Shown one piece after another: positions 8,515 through 16,976 of a stretch of 47,856 nt of DNA. Source of the DNA: Acidobacteriota bacterium (GTDB lineage: Bacteria; Acidobacteriota; Terriglobia; Versatilivoradales; Versatilivoraceae); the NCBI GenBank assembly GCA_022821775.1, contig JAJECY010000280.1:1-47856 (forward strand), read 5' to 3'. Position numbers and translations under genes: made by a program. Position 1 is the stretch's first letter. Every line of letters starts with the position of its first letter. The notes beneath the pieces are model-generated. The model made no database searches. It worked only from the letters and a program-made list of their open reading frames with translations, and was not told the DNA's origin.

Positions 8515-11085
8515 TCAGGCCCCATCCAGAGCCCGATGCAACGACTCTTCCAGCGCCTGCTGAGGCAGTGAAGTCAACTTCCCTCCTGCCCGAGTCAAGT
8601 AAAAGACGTCAATGGCTTTGTGTCCTTCGGTGGATATCAGGGCGACGTCGATGTTGCAGTCGTTCCTCGCCAGGGTGGTGGCAACAGTATACAAGAGACC
8701 AAACCGATCGCGGGTCACGATTTCCATCAAGGTGTACTTATCCGAGGCATGGTCATCGAAACCCACAAAGGTCTGGATCGGGCTCCAGCTCTTGGACCGG
8801 AAAAGAATACTACTTTCCCTTTTCTTGAGCAACACCGCCAGGTCCCGGCGCCCCAGCACCACCTCACGCAGGGTATTCTGAAAGGCATCCATCTCGCTCC
8901 GGTTCATTTTGAACGTGTGCAACCGGTCTTCGAACTCGATCAAGTCCAGGATCAGGCCGTGGCTGTTGGCGAAGGCCTGCCCCCGAACGATATTCATGCC
9001 ATAGCAGGCCAGGACCCCGGTCAACTTGGCGAACAGGTTGGGACGGTCCAAGGCCATGAAGGTGAGCCGGTAGGTCGACCGATGCCGGGTCAGTCGGCTG
9101 ACGATGTCGGTAGCGGAACGGATTCCCTCCGACAATCGATAGTGCTCGGCGATGTGCTCCCTGGGGGTGAAGCGCAGATAACGCCGTGGAAACCCATCCA
9201 GGAAGACCTGCAGCCGGGAGTTGTCGGGGCTTTCCCCCACCAGGGCGGAAACCTCCTGCATCAAGCCGGAATCCTCGTTCAGGTGCCAGCGCTCATCGGC
9301 GAAGTCCCGGGTCAGTTGAGCATTGGTCTCCACGTAGAGCTGCCATAGCACCTCTTCCTTCCATGAGGTCAGCGCCTCGGGACTGACGGCGGTAATGTCG
9401 GCGTAGGTCACCAGGCAAAGCAGGCGGAGATTTTCCTGGTTACCCACAAACTCGGCAAAACGCTTGATTACGGACTCATCGGTCACATCCCTCCGCTGAA
9501 AGGTGTTGGACATTTCCAGGTGGCCGCTGACCAGGAACCGGACCGTTTCGAGATCCGCCCGGGGCAGTTGAATCCGCTCGGCAATCCGGTTGATGGCCGC
9601 CAGGCTCTTTTCGCAATGGTTGCCCGGCTCGGCCTTTCCGACGTCGTGGAACAGCAGGGAGAAGAGCAGCAGATCCGGGCGTTCCAGGCCCCTGAGAATC
9701 TCGCCGAAGCGAGGACGTCGCTCGCGATAGAGATCTTCCAGGTTCTTGACGGTCAGCAGGGAATGCTCGTCCACGGTGTACTTGTGAAAGAAGTCCCGGG
9801 TGACGTGGCAGCGAATCCGATCGAACTCCGGAAAGATCTGTCCCAACAGTCCGATCTCGTGCATCAGGAACAGCGCCTCGTAAACGCCTTGGCGCTGGCG
9901 CAGCAACCTCAGGAAGTGGTCCCTGACTTCCGGCGTGGCCCGAAGCTTTTCACCGATCAGCGGCAGATTTCTCCGGATCTGATCCAGAGCCTCTTCGCTG
10001 ACGGGAACCTGGTACCTCACCGAACGGGAGAACAGTTTCAGAACGTTGAGAGGATTCTCGTGAATCACTGCTTCCCGGGGAAAGGCCAGAGCGCCTTTCC
10101 TGACAACGGTGGTGGTCCAGGTCTTTTTCAGGGAACGCCTGTGGCGCTTTACGGGGGGGAAGGCCCTCCGAACCATGGATTCGCAAAAGGCGTGAATGAC
10201 CTTGGCCCTCAGGAAATAGTCCTTCATCAGGTTTTCCACGGCCATCCAGTCGGTATCGGCGGAGTAGCCCAGGACCTTGACCATCTCTTCCTGGGATTCG
10301 TGCGACAAGACGTTTCGGTTGCGTCCCGCCAGCACGTGAAGGTAGGTCCTCAACTGCATCAGGAACCGTTGCGCCTCTCTGAGATCGCCCCACTGACCTT
10401 GGCTCAGAAGGCCCAGCTCGATCAGCCCCTCCCCCGGGTCGACTCCGTACAGGAGTCGACTCAGCCAGCCGGCCACCTGCAGATCTCTCAGGCCACCCGG
10501 GGCCTCCTTGATGTCGGGTTCCAACTGGTAGATGGTCGAACTGAACCGCTTCTGACGTTCCTCGTAGTTGTCCACCAAGACACGCAGGAATTGTTTTCGC
10601 TGCCGCTTGAGGAGCCGCCTCACGTCCCGTTGCAGGAATTGCTGATACAGGCGGGAGTCACCGGCCACCAGGCGCGTTTCCAGCAGGGCGGTCGCCAGCT
10701 CCAGGTTCTCCGGATCGAAGCGATAGCGGTTCAGTTCCAGGATCTGGTGGCCGATGTGCAGCCCCAGATCCCAGAGCGGATGAAGCAGCCTCTTGAGGAA
10801 GGTTTCGTCCTCTTCCCGGAGCCGGCCGGAAAACAGCACGAGGATGTCGATGTCCGAATAGGGGTGAAGCTGGCTTCGGCCGAATCCTCCGGTAGAGAGC
10901 AGCGCGACCCCGTTGCGGCCGGGCGGCAGCGCGGTTCGAGCCTCGCGGTAGGCATCCTCGACCACGCCCTTGATGAGCCCGGTCATGGACCCAAGCGTGG
11001 TCTCCACTTGCAGGTGACCGCAAAAGTCCTCCTTGAGCCGATCGATCTTCCGGTTCAGTTCTTCGCGCTTCATGGCTGGCAGCAT
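8515..11085 (-). CDS. glnD: Bifunctional PII uridylyltransferase / uridylyl-removing enzyme
   Basis: GlnD modifies PII at Tyr51 when glutamine is low and removes UMP when it is high. The 856-residue protein has the family order: a nucleotidyltransferase domain with STGGFGRSQLHPYSDIDILV near residues 64 to 83, the linker with APGGLRDLQ, an HD domain with LLFSLLFHDVGKAEPGNH in mid-protein, and two C-terminal ACT domains (starting near YRLTFMALDRPNLFAKLTG and YTLMEIVTRDRFGLLYTVA) that sense glutamine. Length is close to the usual 850 to 900. The start may be 11085 or the ATG at 11073. It is followed by glnB and faces the MFS gene across a 129-base gap. Confidence 0.97.
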   Translation of the reverse strand: MLPAMKREELNRKIDRLKEDFCGHLQVETTLGSMTGLIKGVVEDAYREARTALPPGRNGVALLSTGGFGRSQLHPYSDIDILVLFSGRLREEDETFLKRLLHPLWDLGLHIGHQILELNRYRFDPENLELATALLETRLVAGDSRLYQQFLQRDVRRLLKRQRKQFLRVLVDNYEERQKRFSSTIYQLEPDIKEAPGGLRDLQVAGWLSRLLYGVDPGEGLIELGLLSQGQWGDLREAQRFLMQLRTYLHVLAGRNRNVLSHESQEEMVKVLGYSADTDWMAVENLMKDYFLRAKVIHAFCESMVRRAFPPVKRHRRSLKKTWTTTVVRKGALAFPREAVIHENPLNVLKLFSRSVRYQVPVSEEALDQIRRNLPLIGEKLRATPEVRDHFLRLLRQRQGVYEALFLMHEIGLLGQIFPEFDRIRCHVTRDFFHKYTVDEHSLLTVKNLEDLYRERRPRFGEILRGLERPDLLLFSLLFHDVGKAEPGNHCEKSLAAINRIAERIQLPRADLETVRFLVSGHLEMSNTFQRRDVTDESVIKRFAEFVGNQENLRLLCLVTYADITAVSPEALTSWKEEVLWQLYVETNAQLTRDFADERWHLNEDSGLMQEVSALVGESPDNSRLQVFLDGFPRRYLRFTPREHIAEHYRLSEGIRSATDIVSRLTRHRSTYRLTFMALDRPNLFAKLTGVLACYGMNIVRGQAFANSHGLILDLIEFEDRLHTFKMNRSEMDAFQNTLREVVLGRRDLAVLLKKRESSILFRSKSWSPIQTFVGFDDHASDKYTLMEIVTRDRFGLLYTVATTLARNDCNIDVALISTEGHKAIDVFYLTRAGGKLTSLPQQALEESLHRALDGA

Positions 11086-11139
11086 TCTTTCCCAGGTAAA
11101 GCCGCGAAATCAAATCATTAGTTGCCCAAGGCAATCGGA

Positions 11140-11168
11140 TTGACAGCGACCCGGCCCTGAGCTAAGCT
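11140..11168 (+). promoter_or_regulatory. Putative sigma-70 promoter of the MFS gene
   Basis: TTGACA (11140 to 11145), 17 bases, then TAAGCT (11163 to 11168). The start codon lies about 45 bases downstream. It sits in the divergent gap with glnD. Confidence 0.5.
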
Positions 11169-11214
11169 GCGCCTGTTTCGACAGCACCGAACTCACGGCA
11201 GGCCTGCCCAATCC

Positions 11215-12744
11215 ATGGACAATCCCACCTCGCCAGGGGACGAGCAGCCACGGCTCGATTCCAACGCCAAGCGGCTCTTCTGGGCCAGCTTCATCGCCCT
11301 GGTGGCCACCGCCTTCGGCTTCATCGTGCGCACTCAGGTCATCAACGAGTGGGGCGTCCAATTCAACCTCAGCGAAACCCAGAAGGGCGAGATCTTCGGC
11401 GTGGGGCTATGGCCCTTCGCCTTGAGCATCGTCCTGTTCAGCCTGGTGGTGGACCGCATCGGGTACGGCAAGGCGATGGCCTTCGCCTTCGTCTGCCACC
11501 TGGCCTCGGCCGTGATCACCATCCTGGCTCAGGGCTATTGGGGTCTCTATATCGGGACCTTCATCGTGGCCCTCGGCAATGGGACCGTGGAGGCGGTGGT
11601 CAACCCCGTGGTGGCCACCATGTATCCCCGCGACAAGACCAAGTGGCTCAATATCCTGCATGCGGGCTGGCCGGGAGGACTGGTTCTGGGCGGCATACTG
11701 GCGCTCCTGATGGGCGGCGTGGACTGGCATTGGAAGGTGGGCCTGATCCTGCTGCCGACGGCAGTCTATGGACTGATGTTGCCCGGCTGCAGGTTTCCCG
11801 TGCAAGAGCGGGTCCAGGCCGGCGTCTCCTACAGGGCCATGCTCCAGGAAGCAGGCATCCTGGGCATCCTGATCGTGGTGGCCCTGATCGTAGCCGAGGT
11901 GGGCCGCGTGTTCTCCTGGCCACTGGCGGTTCAACTGGCGGTCGGTGGCGTTCTGGTGGGCGGCTATACCCTTTACGTGCGCTCCTGGGGCAGGATGATG
12001 TTCTTCTTCCTGCTCCTGCTGATGATTCCGCTGGCCACCACCGAGTTGGGCACCGATAGCTGGATCACCTCCCTGATGGCCCCTGAAATGAGCCAATTGG
12101 GGATCCATCCCGGATGGGTGCTGGTCTACACCTCCCTCATCATGATGATCCTCCGCTTTTTCGCGGGTCCGTTCGTGCACAGGCTTTCTCCTCTGGGCCT
12201 GCTGGCCGTCAGCAGCCTGGTGGCGGCGGTCGGCCTGGTAGCCCTGTCGGAATCGACCGGGATCGTCATTCTGCTGGCGGCGACCCTTTACGGCTTCGGC
12301 AAGACCTTCTTCTGGCCCACCATGCTGGGCGTCGTTTCCGAGCAGTTTCCCCGAGGAGGCGCCTTGACCCTGAACGCCATCGCAGCCGTGGGAACGCTCA
12401 GCGTCGGCGTGGTCGGCGCCGCCTTTCTGGGACACGTTCAGGACCGGGTGATCGAACGCGAGCTGCACGCGCAGAATCCCGCCCTGCACGCCCGGGTGGT
12501 GAGCCAGGAAAAGGTTAGCGTGTTCGGCAGGTACCGGCCCCTGGACCAGGAAAAGCTTCAAGCCTCAAGCGCGGACGACCTCCGCCTGATCGGAGAGGTG
12601 CAATCCGGCGCCAAGAAGGATGCCCTCATGACGGTGGCCATCCTGCCCCTCATCATGCTCGGGGGGTATCTCATTCTGATGGCCTACTTCAAGCGGACCG
12701 GAGGCTACCGGGCCAGGCTTCTGGACCAGACCAGCCGAAGATAG
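11215..12744 (+). CDS. Major facilitator superfamily transporter, substrate unknown
   Basis: The 509-residue protein has about 12 hydrophobic segments with a short charged N-terminus, so it is an inner-membrane secondary carrier. The loop after segment two (VVDRIGYGKAMAF) resembles the MFS signature. A charged, non-membrane stretch of about 70 residues (from DRVIERELHAQ to SGAKKDA) precedes the last membrane segment, which is unusual and may be a periplasmic or cytoplasmic insertion. No substrate can be read from the sequence, and the neighbours (glnD and a Rieske ferredoxin) do not define one. No strong ribosome binding site precedes the ATG. Confidence 0.85.
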   Translation: MDNPTSPGDEQPRLDSNAKRLFWASFIALVATAFGFIVRTQVINEWGVQFNLSETQKGEIFGVGLWPFALSIVLFSLVVDRIGYGKAMAFAFVCHLASAVITILAQGYWGLYIGTFIVALGNGTVEAVVNPVVATMYPRDKTKWLNILHAGWPGGLVLGGILALLMGGVDWHWKVGLILLPTAVYGLMLPGCRFPVQERVQAGVSYRAMLQEAGILGILIVVALIVAEVGRVFSWPLAVQLAVGGVLVGGYTLYVRSWGRMMFFFLLLLMIPLATTELGTDSWITSLMAPEMSQLGIHPGWVLVYTSLIMMILRFFAGPFVHRLSPLGLLAVSSLVAAVGLVALSESTGIVILLAATLYGFGKTFFWPTMLGVVSEQFPRGGALTLNAIAAVGTLSVGVVGAAFLGHVQDRVIERELHAQNPALHARVVSQEKVSVFGRYRPLDQEKLQASSADDLRLIGEVQSGAKKDALMTVAILPLIMLGGYLILMAYFKRTGGYRARLLDQTSRR

Positions 12745-12750
12745 ACACAC

Positions 12751-12801
12751 GAGCCTTTTGCAAATTTCCGCAGGCAATGGTTTCGTGGGTCGGGAGAGGG
12801 G
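12751..12801 (+). repeat. Repeat family B, copy 2
   Basis: GAGCCTTTTGCAAATTTCCG, then CAGGCAATGG and GGGTCGGGAGAGGGG, in the same order as at 4074 to 4126. It follows the MFS stop codon directly. Confidence 0.75.
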
Positions 12802-12903
12802 TTGGGGCATCTGTTGACAGGAGATTTGCCGGTCACACATCATTGGTGGATCTTCGCCGGCTCGGCGAAGTGGAATCCACATCCGATCCGCAGGGAGGAG
12901 ACC

Positions 12904-13209
12904 ATGGCCGACTACATTCGCGTGGCCGGAGCCGATGAGATTCCGGCCGGACAGGGCCGAACGGTTGAGGTCCAGGGAAAGAGCATTGCGGTTTTCAACG
13001 TGGATGGCAATCTGCATGCCATCGACGACACCTGTGTCCACCGGGGAGGACCGCTGGGCCAGGGCGCGTTGGACGGCAACATCGTGAGCTGCCCCTGGCA
13101 TTCCTGGCGATTCGACGTCGGCACGGGCGCCTGCCTGACCAACCCGCGGGTCCAGGTGGAATGCTACCCGGTCAAGATCGAAGGGTCCGACATTTGGGTG
13201 AGCTGCTGA
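12904..13209 (+). CDS. Small Rieske-type [2Fe-2S] ferredoxin
   Basis: The 101-residue protein is a stand-alone Rieske domain. Cluster ligands are visible as CVHRGG (CxH) and, about 17 residues later, CPWHSW (CxxH). There is no signal peptide or membrane segment, so it is a soluble ferredoxin like those of dioxygenase systems or the NirD group. The start was set at 12904 because GGAGGAGACC precedes it; the longer open frame from 12802 covers repeat sequence. The N-terminus MADYIRVAGADEIPAGQG is typical of this family. No matching oxygenase or reductase is adjacent, so the electron partner is unknown. Confidence 0.93.
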   Translation: MADYIRVAGADEIPAGQGRTVEVQGKSIAVFNVDGNLHAIDDTCVHRGGPLGQGALDGNIVSCPWHSWRFDVGTGACLTNPRVQVECYPVKIEGSDIWVSC

Positions 13210-13220
13210 ATGCCATAAAC

Positions 13221-13250
13221 TTGCCTAAGTGCGCGACACGCGGGTAAAAT
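13221..13250 (+). promoter_or_regulatory. Putative promoter of the ccm operon
   Basis: TTGCCT (13221 to 13226), 18 bases, then TAAAAT (13245 to 13250), about 66 bases before the ccmE start. Confidence 0.4.
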
Positions 13251-13315
13251 GTTGCTGTCGGGATTAGCCCTGCTCTCACGAGACGGGGACTGTTGGCGGC
13301 GGGAAGGAAGAAGGC

Positions 13316-13747
13316 ATGGACAAGCGAAAAATCAAGTTTCTGGCCGGCTCTCTGGTCATCGTACTGGCGGTTGCCTGGCTGGGGTTCAGCAGCTTCGACG
13401 AAAGTGTGGCCTACTACAAGACCGTCGGCGAATTGCAGGCCATGGGGGAAGAAGCCTACGGCCGCCGGATCCGGGTAGCCGGCAACGTCGTGCCCGGAAG
13501 CATCCTCAAGGCGGACCAGGGAGTCCGGTTCACCCTGGAACAAGAGGGACATAGCCTGAATATCCGCTATGTCGGGAAAGATCTGCTGCCCGACACCTTC
13601 AAGGACGACGCGGAGGCCATGGCGGAAGGCAAGCTCATGCCCGGCGGAGAGTTTCAGTCGACGGTGGTTCAGGCCAAGTGCGCTTCCAAGTACGAGGCCA
13701 CCTACAGCCAGGAAGCCCTCAAACAAGCCACCAGTCAAAACCCGTGA
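13316..13747 (+). CDS. ccmE: CcmE haem chaperone of the cysteine (CXXXY) type
   Basis: CcmE binds haem covalently in the periplasm and hands it to CcmF. The 143-residue protein has a single N-terminal membrane anchor (about residues 8 to 25) and the CcmE beta-barrel domain. The haem-binding site reads KCASKY, with Cys122 and Tyr126, where most bacteria have HxxxY. This cysteine form is known from Desulfovibrio and archaea ('system I*', from memory). A GGAAGGAAG ribosome binding site precedes the ATG. It opens the operon and is separated from ccmF by 99 bases. Confidence 0.93.
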   Translation: MDKRKIKFLAGSLVIVLAVAWLGFSSFDESVAYYKTVGELQAMGEEAYGRRIRVAGNVVPGSILKADQGVRFTLEQEGHSLNIRYVGKDLLPDTFKDDAEAMAEGKLMPGGEFQSTVVQAKCASKYEATYSQEALKQATSQNP

Positions 13748-13846
13748 CCCTGCCGGTGCGGACCGGACAGTGAAACGCCGGCAGTCGTTCCTTTCGGCGC
13801 CAATCCCCGGGTCAACTCAGCACCGAACTCCTGTAGAAATCACTCC

Positions 13847-15877
13847 ATGCAAGTCTTCTTGACCGATGTCGGACAGTTCACCATGCTGCTGGCCTTCGGC
13901 CTGTCCTGTTATGCGCTGGTAGCCTCGCTGCTGGCAGGGAAGTTCGGGCACCGCCGCCTGGCTGCCACCGGAGAGAGAGCCGCCGTCGCCGTCACCGCCC
14001 TGGTGACCGTCGCCGTGATGAGTCTCTGGTATCAGCTCGTCACCAGCAACTTCCAACTTCAGTACGTCGCTTCTTCCAGCAACCAGGCCATGCCCTGGTA
14101 CTACAAGGTGGGGGCGCTGTGGGGAGGACAGGAAGGCTCACTTCTCTTCTGGTGCTGGATTCTGACGCTCTTCTCCATGGTGACCGTCCTGGTCCATCGC
14201 AAGAGGAATCCCGTGCTGATGCCCTGGGTGGTGGGGGTGGTGGCCATGGTGACCACCTTCTTCCTGCTGGTCAACAACTTCGTCGCCAACCCCTTCGACG
14301 CCATCGGGGTGTCGCAGGGAGGGGCAGCGCCGGTGCCCTGGGCTCCCCCCGACGGCCAGGGACTCAACCCCCTGCTGCAATACTGGGCCATGGTGATCCA
14401 CCCGCCCATCCTCTACGTGGGCTACGTCGGATTCACCGTCCCCTTTGCCTTCGCCATTGCCGCCCTGATCACCCGGGAACTGGACGAGGAATGGATCCGG
14501 ACCACCAGGCGGTGGATGATGGTCCCCTGGCTGTTCCTGGGCACGGGGATCCTTCTGGGCGCCATGTGGGCTTACGTGGTGTTGGGCTGGGGCGGCTACT
14601 GGGGGTGGGACCCGGTGGAAAACGCCTCCCTGATGCCCTGGCTGACCGGGACGGCCTTCCTGCACTCGGTCATCATGCAGGAGCGCAAGGGGATGATGAA
14701 GGTCTGGAACATGGTCCTGATCCTGGCCACCTTTCTGCTGTGCATTCTCGGCACCTTTCTCACCCGCAGCGGGATCGTTTCATCGGTCCACTCTTTCGCC
14801 CAGTCACCGATCGGTCCCTTCTTCTCTACCTTTCTCATCCTGATGACCGCCCTGTCGCTCTACTTCCTCTTCACCCGCATGGAAGAGCTCAAGAGCGAGA
14901 ACCGGCTGGACTCGGTGGTCTCCAGGGAGAGCAGCTTCCTGTTCAACAACCTGGTGCTGTTGGCGACGACCTTTGCCGTGTTGTGGGGGACCATCTTTCC
15001 CATTCTGTCGGAATGGGTCACCAACGAGAAGAGAACCGTGGGGGCTCCCTTCTTCAACCAGGTAAACATCCCCATCGGGCTGTTTCTGCTCTTCCTGACC
15101 GGCGTCGGCCCCCTGCTGGCCTGGAGAAAGACCTCCCTGCGCAGCTTGAGGAAGAACTTCACCATTCCGCTGGCCTCCGGATTGGGGGCCGGGGTGCTGT
15201 TCGTGGCTTTCGGGATGCGCCACTTCTATTCGACCGTCTGCCTGATTCTCTGCGTCTTCGTAACGGTGACGATTCTGGCCGAGTTCCATCGGGGAGCGCG
15301 GGCGCGCCGCCGGCAGGGTCAGGCCTATTGGCACTCTCTCTGGGTCCTTACCTTCCGCAATACCCGGAGGCATGGCGGCTACATCGTGCACGTGGCCATG
15401 GTCTTCCTGTTCGTGGGATTTGCCGGGGCAGGCTTTGACCAGGAACAGCAGCAAGCCATGGTTCCGGGGGACAAGCTGGAAATCGGCCCCTATACGCTGG
15501 AGATGAAAGAGGTGGAGAGCACCGACAACCCCAACTACTCCTCCGCCATGACCCGCTTGCAGGTCTGGAAGGAGGGTCAGGCCCTCTCCGAGATCAGGCC
15601 AGAACAGCGACTCTACAAGACCAGCAAGCAGCCCACTTCCGAAGTGGCCCTCCACCGGACGCTCAAGGAAGACCTTTACGTCGTCTTTGCCGGCCCCGAC
15701 CAGGATGGGTCCAGGTACATTATTCAGGCCTACATCAAGCCGTTGGTCGCCTGGATCTGGATCGGAGGAGCCGTCTTCATCCTGGGGACGGTGATCTGCC
15801 TGATTCCCAACCAGCACGAGCGGGCTGCCCAGAAGGTTCCACTGAAAGTCGAGGCCAGGTCTTATGCCAAAGTTTAG
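13847..15877 (+). CDS. ccmF: CcmF cytochrome c haem lyase subunit
   Basis: CcmF is the integral membrane haem lyase that attaches haem to apocytochromes with CcmH. The 676-residue product is highly hydrophobic, with the periplasmic haem-handling WWD motif GGYWGWDPVENASLMPWL near residues 245 to 262, and conserved flanking histidines such as MVIHPPILY. Length is near the usual 650. A large periplasmic loop near residues 540 to 640 precedes the last membrane segment (LVAWIWIGGAVFILGTVICL), as in the family. Its stop codon overlaps the proposed start of the ccmH-like gene. Confidence 0.96.
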   Translation: MQVFLTDVGQFTMLLAFGLSCYALVASLLAGKFGHRRLAATGERAAVAVTALVTVAVMSLWYQLVTSNFQLQYVASSSNQAMPWYYKVGALWGGQEGSLLFWCWILTLFSMVTVLVHRKRNPVLMPWVVGVVAMVTTFFLLVNNFVANPFDAIGVSQGGAAPVPWAPPDGQGLNPLLQYWAMVIHPPILYVGYVGFTVPFAFAIAALITRELDEEWIRTTRRWMMVPWLFLGTGILLGAMWAYVVLGWGGYWGWDPVENASLMPWLTGTAFLHSVIMQERKGMMKVWNMVLILATFLLCILGTFLTRSGIVSSVHSFAQSPIGPFFSTFLILMTALSLYFLFTRMEELKSENRLDSVVSRESSFLFNNLVLLATTFAVLWGTIFPILSEWVTNEKRTVGAPFFNQVNIPIGLFLLFLTGVGPLLAWRKTSLRSLRKNFTIPLASGLGAGVLFVAFGMRHFYSTVCLILCVFVTVTILAEFHRGARARRRQGQAYWHSLWVLTFRNTRRHGGYIVHVAMVFLFVGFAGAGFDQEQQQAMVPGDKLEIGPYTLEMKEVESTDNPNYSSAMTRLQVWKEGQALSEIRPEQRLYKTSKQPTSEVALHRTLKEDLYVVFAGPDQDGSRYIIQAYIKPLVAWIWIGGAVFILGTVICLIPNQHERAAQKVPLKVEARSYAKV

Positions 15878-16415
15878 GATGGGCCTCGGGGCGCAGTACG
15901 AACCGCCTGCGGTCATATTCCAAGCCCAGAGTGCTGCTTGGGTCCGGCGCCGCTTTTCGGCCCTGATTCTGATATTGGGAATCCTGCTTCCCTCACCGGC
16001 TGCGGCGCAGATCTTTTCACCCGAGGTCAAGAAGGTTTCCGAGAACTTCGTCTGTCAGTGCAGCTGCAACCACCAGCTTTCGGGCTGTGGCATGCTGCAT
16101 TGCGGGTCCGCCAACCCGCTCAGAAGCGAGATCGACCAGAAGCTTCAGGCGGGAATGACGGAAGAGCAGATCGTCGACGACTTCGTGGCCAAGTACGGTG
16201 GCGTGATTCTATCGGCCCCCACCGGCGAGGGCTTCGACCTGGTGGCCTGGACCTTGCCGGTGGTGGCTCTGCTGGCGGGGGTGATGGTCCTCTATCGGGT
16301 CGTCACGGTGTGGACCCGGCGCCGGCCGCTCCCGGCTTCGACGCCAGCCGATCCCGAGGCCATCCCGGAAGCGTATCGCAATCGGCTTGAAAAAGAGTTG
16401 AAGGATTTCGACTGA
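15864..16415 (+). CDS. ccmH: CcmH/CycL-like thioredox protein with a variant Cys-rich motif
   Basis: CcmH family proteins reduce or hold apocytochrome cysteines for haem attachment. The 183-residue product has a hydrophobic signal segment (about residues 31 to 48, ending PAAAQ), the Cys-rich site VCQCSCNHQLSGCGMLHC (Cys 64, 66, 68, 75 and 80), then LRSEIDQKLQAGMTEEQIVDDFVAKYG, which is typical of the family, and a C-terminal membrane segment (about 124 to 148). Usual family members have LRCxxCQN; here the pair is replaced by CxCxC plus two more cysteines. The start is uncertain: 15864 overlaps ccmF by 14 bases, and an ATG at 15879 follows its stop. Confidence 0.85.
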   Translation: MPKFRMGLGAQYEPPAVIFQAQSAAWVRRRFSALILILGILLPSPAAAQIFSPEVKKVSENFVCQCSCNHQLSGCGMLHCGSANPLRSEIDQKLQAGMTEEQIVDDFVAKYGGVILSAPTGEGFDLVAWTLPVVALLAGVMVLYRVVTVWTRRRPLPASTPADPEAIPEAYRNRLEKELKDFD

Positions 16416-16483
16416 GTTCCTGTTTCGGTGTGGCGCCGCCACCCAAACAGGGAGCATCCCTTGAGATTCGAGGTTCAGTGCCC

Positions 16484-16855
16484 ATGTTCTGGCTGGCTCT
16501 GACATGCATTCTGATCTCCCTGGCAGCGGCCTTTTACGTCTTTCGCCCGCTGCTATCCACCGCCGGCAGCCCCTTCCTGGCGGATATCGACAGCCGCTCC
16601 ACCGGCCTGAAGCGCCTGCTGCGAAGGAAGGAGACCATCTACGAGAACATCAAGGACCTGGACTTCGAGTACAGGATGGGGAAACTCTCCGACGAGGACT
16701 ACCAGCGACTCCATCAGGACTACCTGACAGAAGCCTACGGGGTGGTGAGTCAGATCGAAGCGATCCAGCCCGAGCCGCTCGACCGGACGGGCAGTCCTCA
16801 GGTGGTGGCGGTGCTGAAGAGCGGCAAGCGCCCGGGCAGATCCAGGAAGCCTTGA
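16484..16855 (+). CDS. Short CcmI-like membrane-anchored protein
   Basis: The 123-residue protein has one N-terminal membrane segment (MFWLALTCILISLAAAFYVF) followed by a charged helical region containing KDLDFEYRMGKLSDEDYQRL. This resembles the membrane and helical part at the N-terminus of CcmI, without its TPR domain. Its place between ccmH and ccmA supports a role in apocytochrome handling. The start at 16484 avoids an upstream frame (16430) with no family features. The identity is inferred from context and weak similarity. Confidence 0.7.
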   Translation: MFWLALTCILISLAAAFYVFRPLLSTAGSPFLADIDSRSTGLKRLLRRKETIYENIKDLDFEYRMGKLSDEDYQRLHQDYLTEAYGVVSQIEAIQPEPLDRTGSPQVVAVLKSGKRPGRSRKP

Positions 16856-16976
16856 GCCGATATCCCTCCAATCCTCCCCATCCGTCCGGGTTCCAATCGA
16901 CGCATCGCCCCTCCTTCCGGCCTTCCCAGGGCAGAAAGTCTTGGTGGGCTCGGCGAAAGAGGGCTGAGCGACTTCC

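Noticed and set aside
9520-11121. Plus-strand frame of 533 codons opposite glnD
   Set aside because: Shadow of glnD; composition rich in Gln, Gly and His with no recognisable domain.
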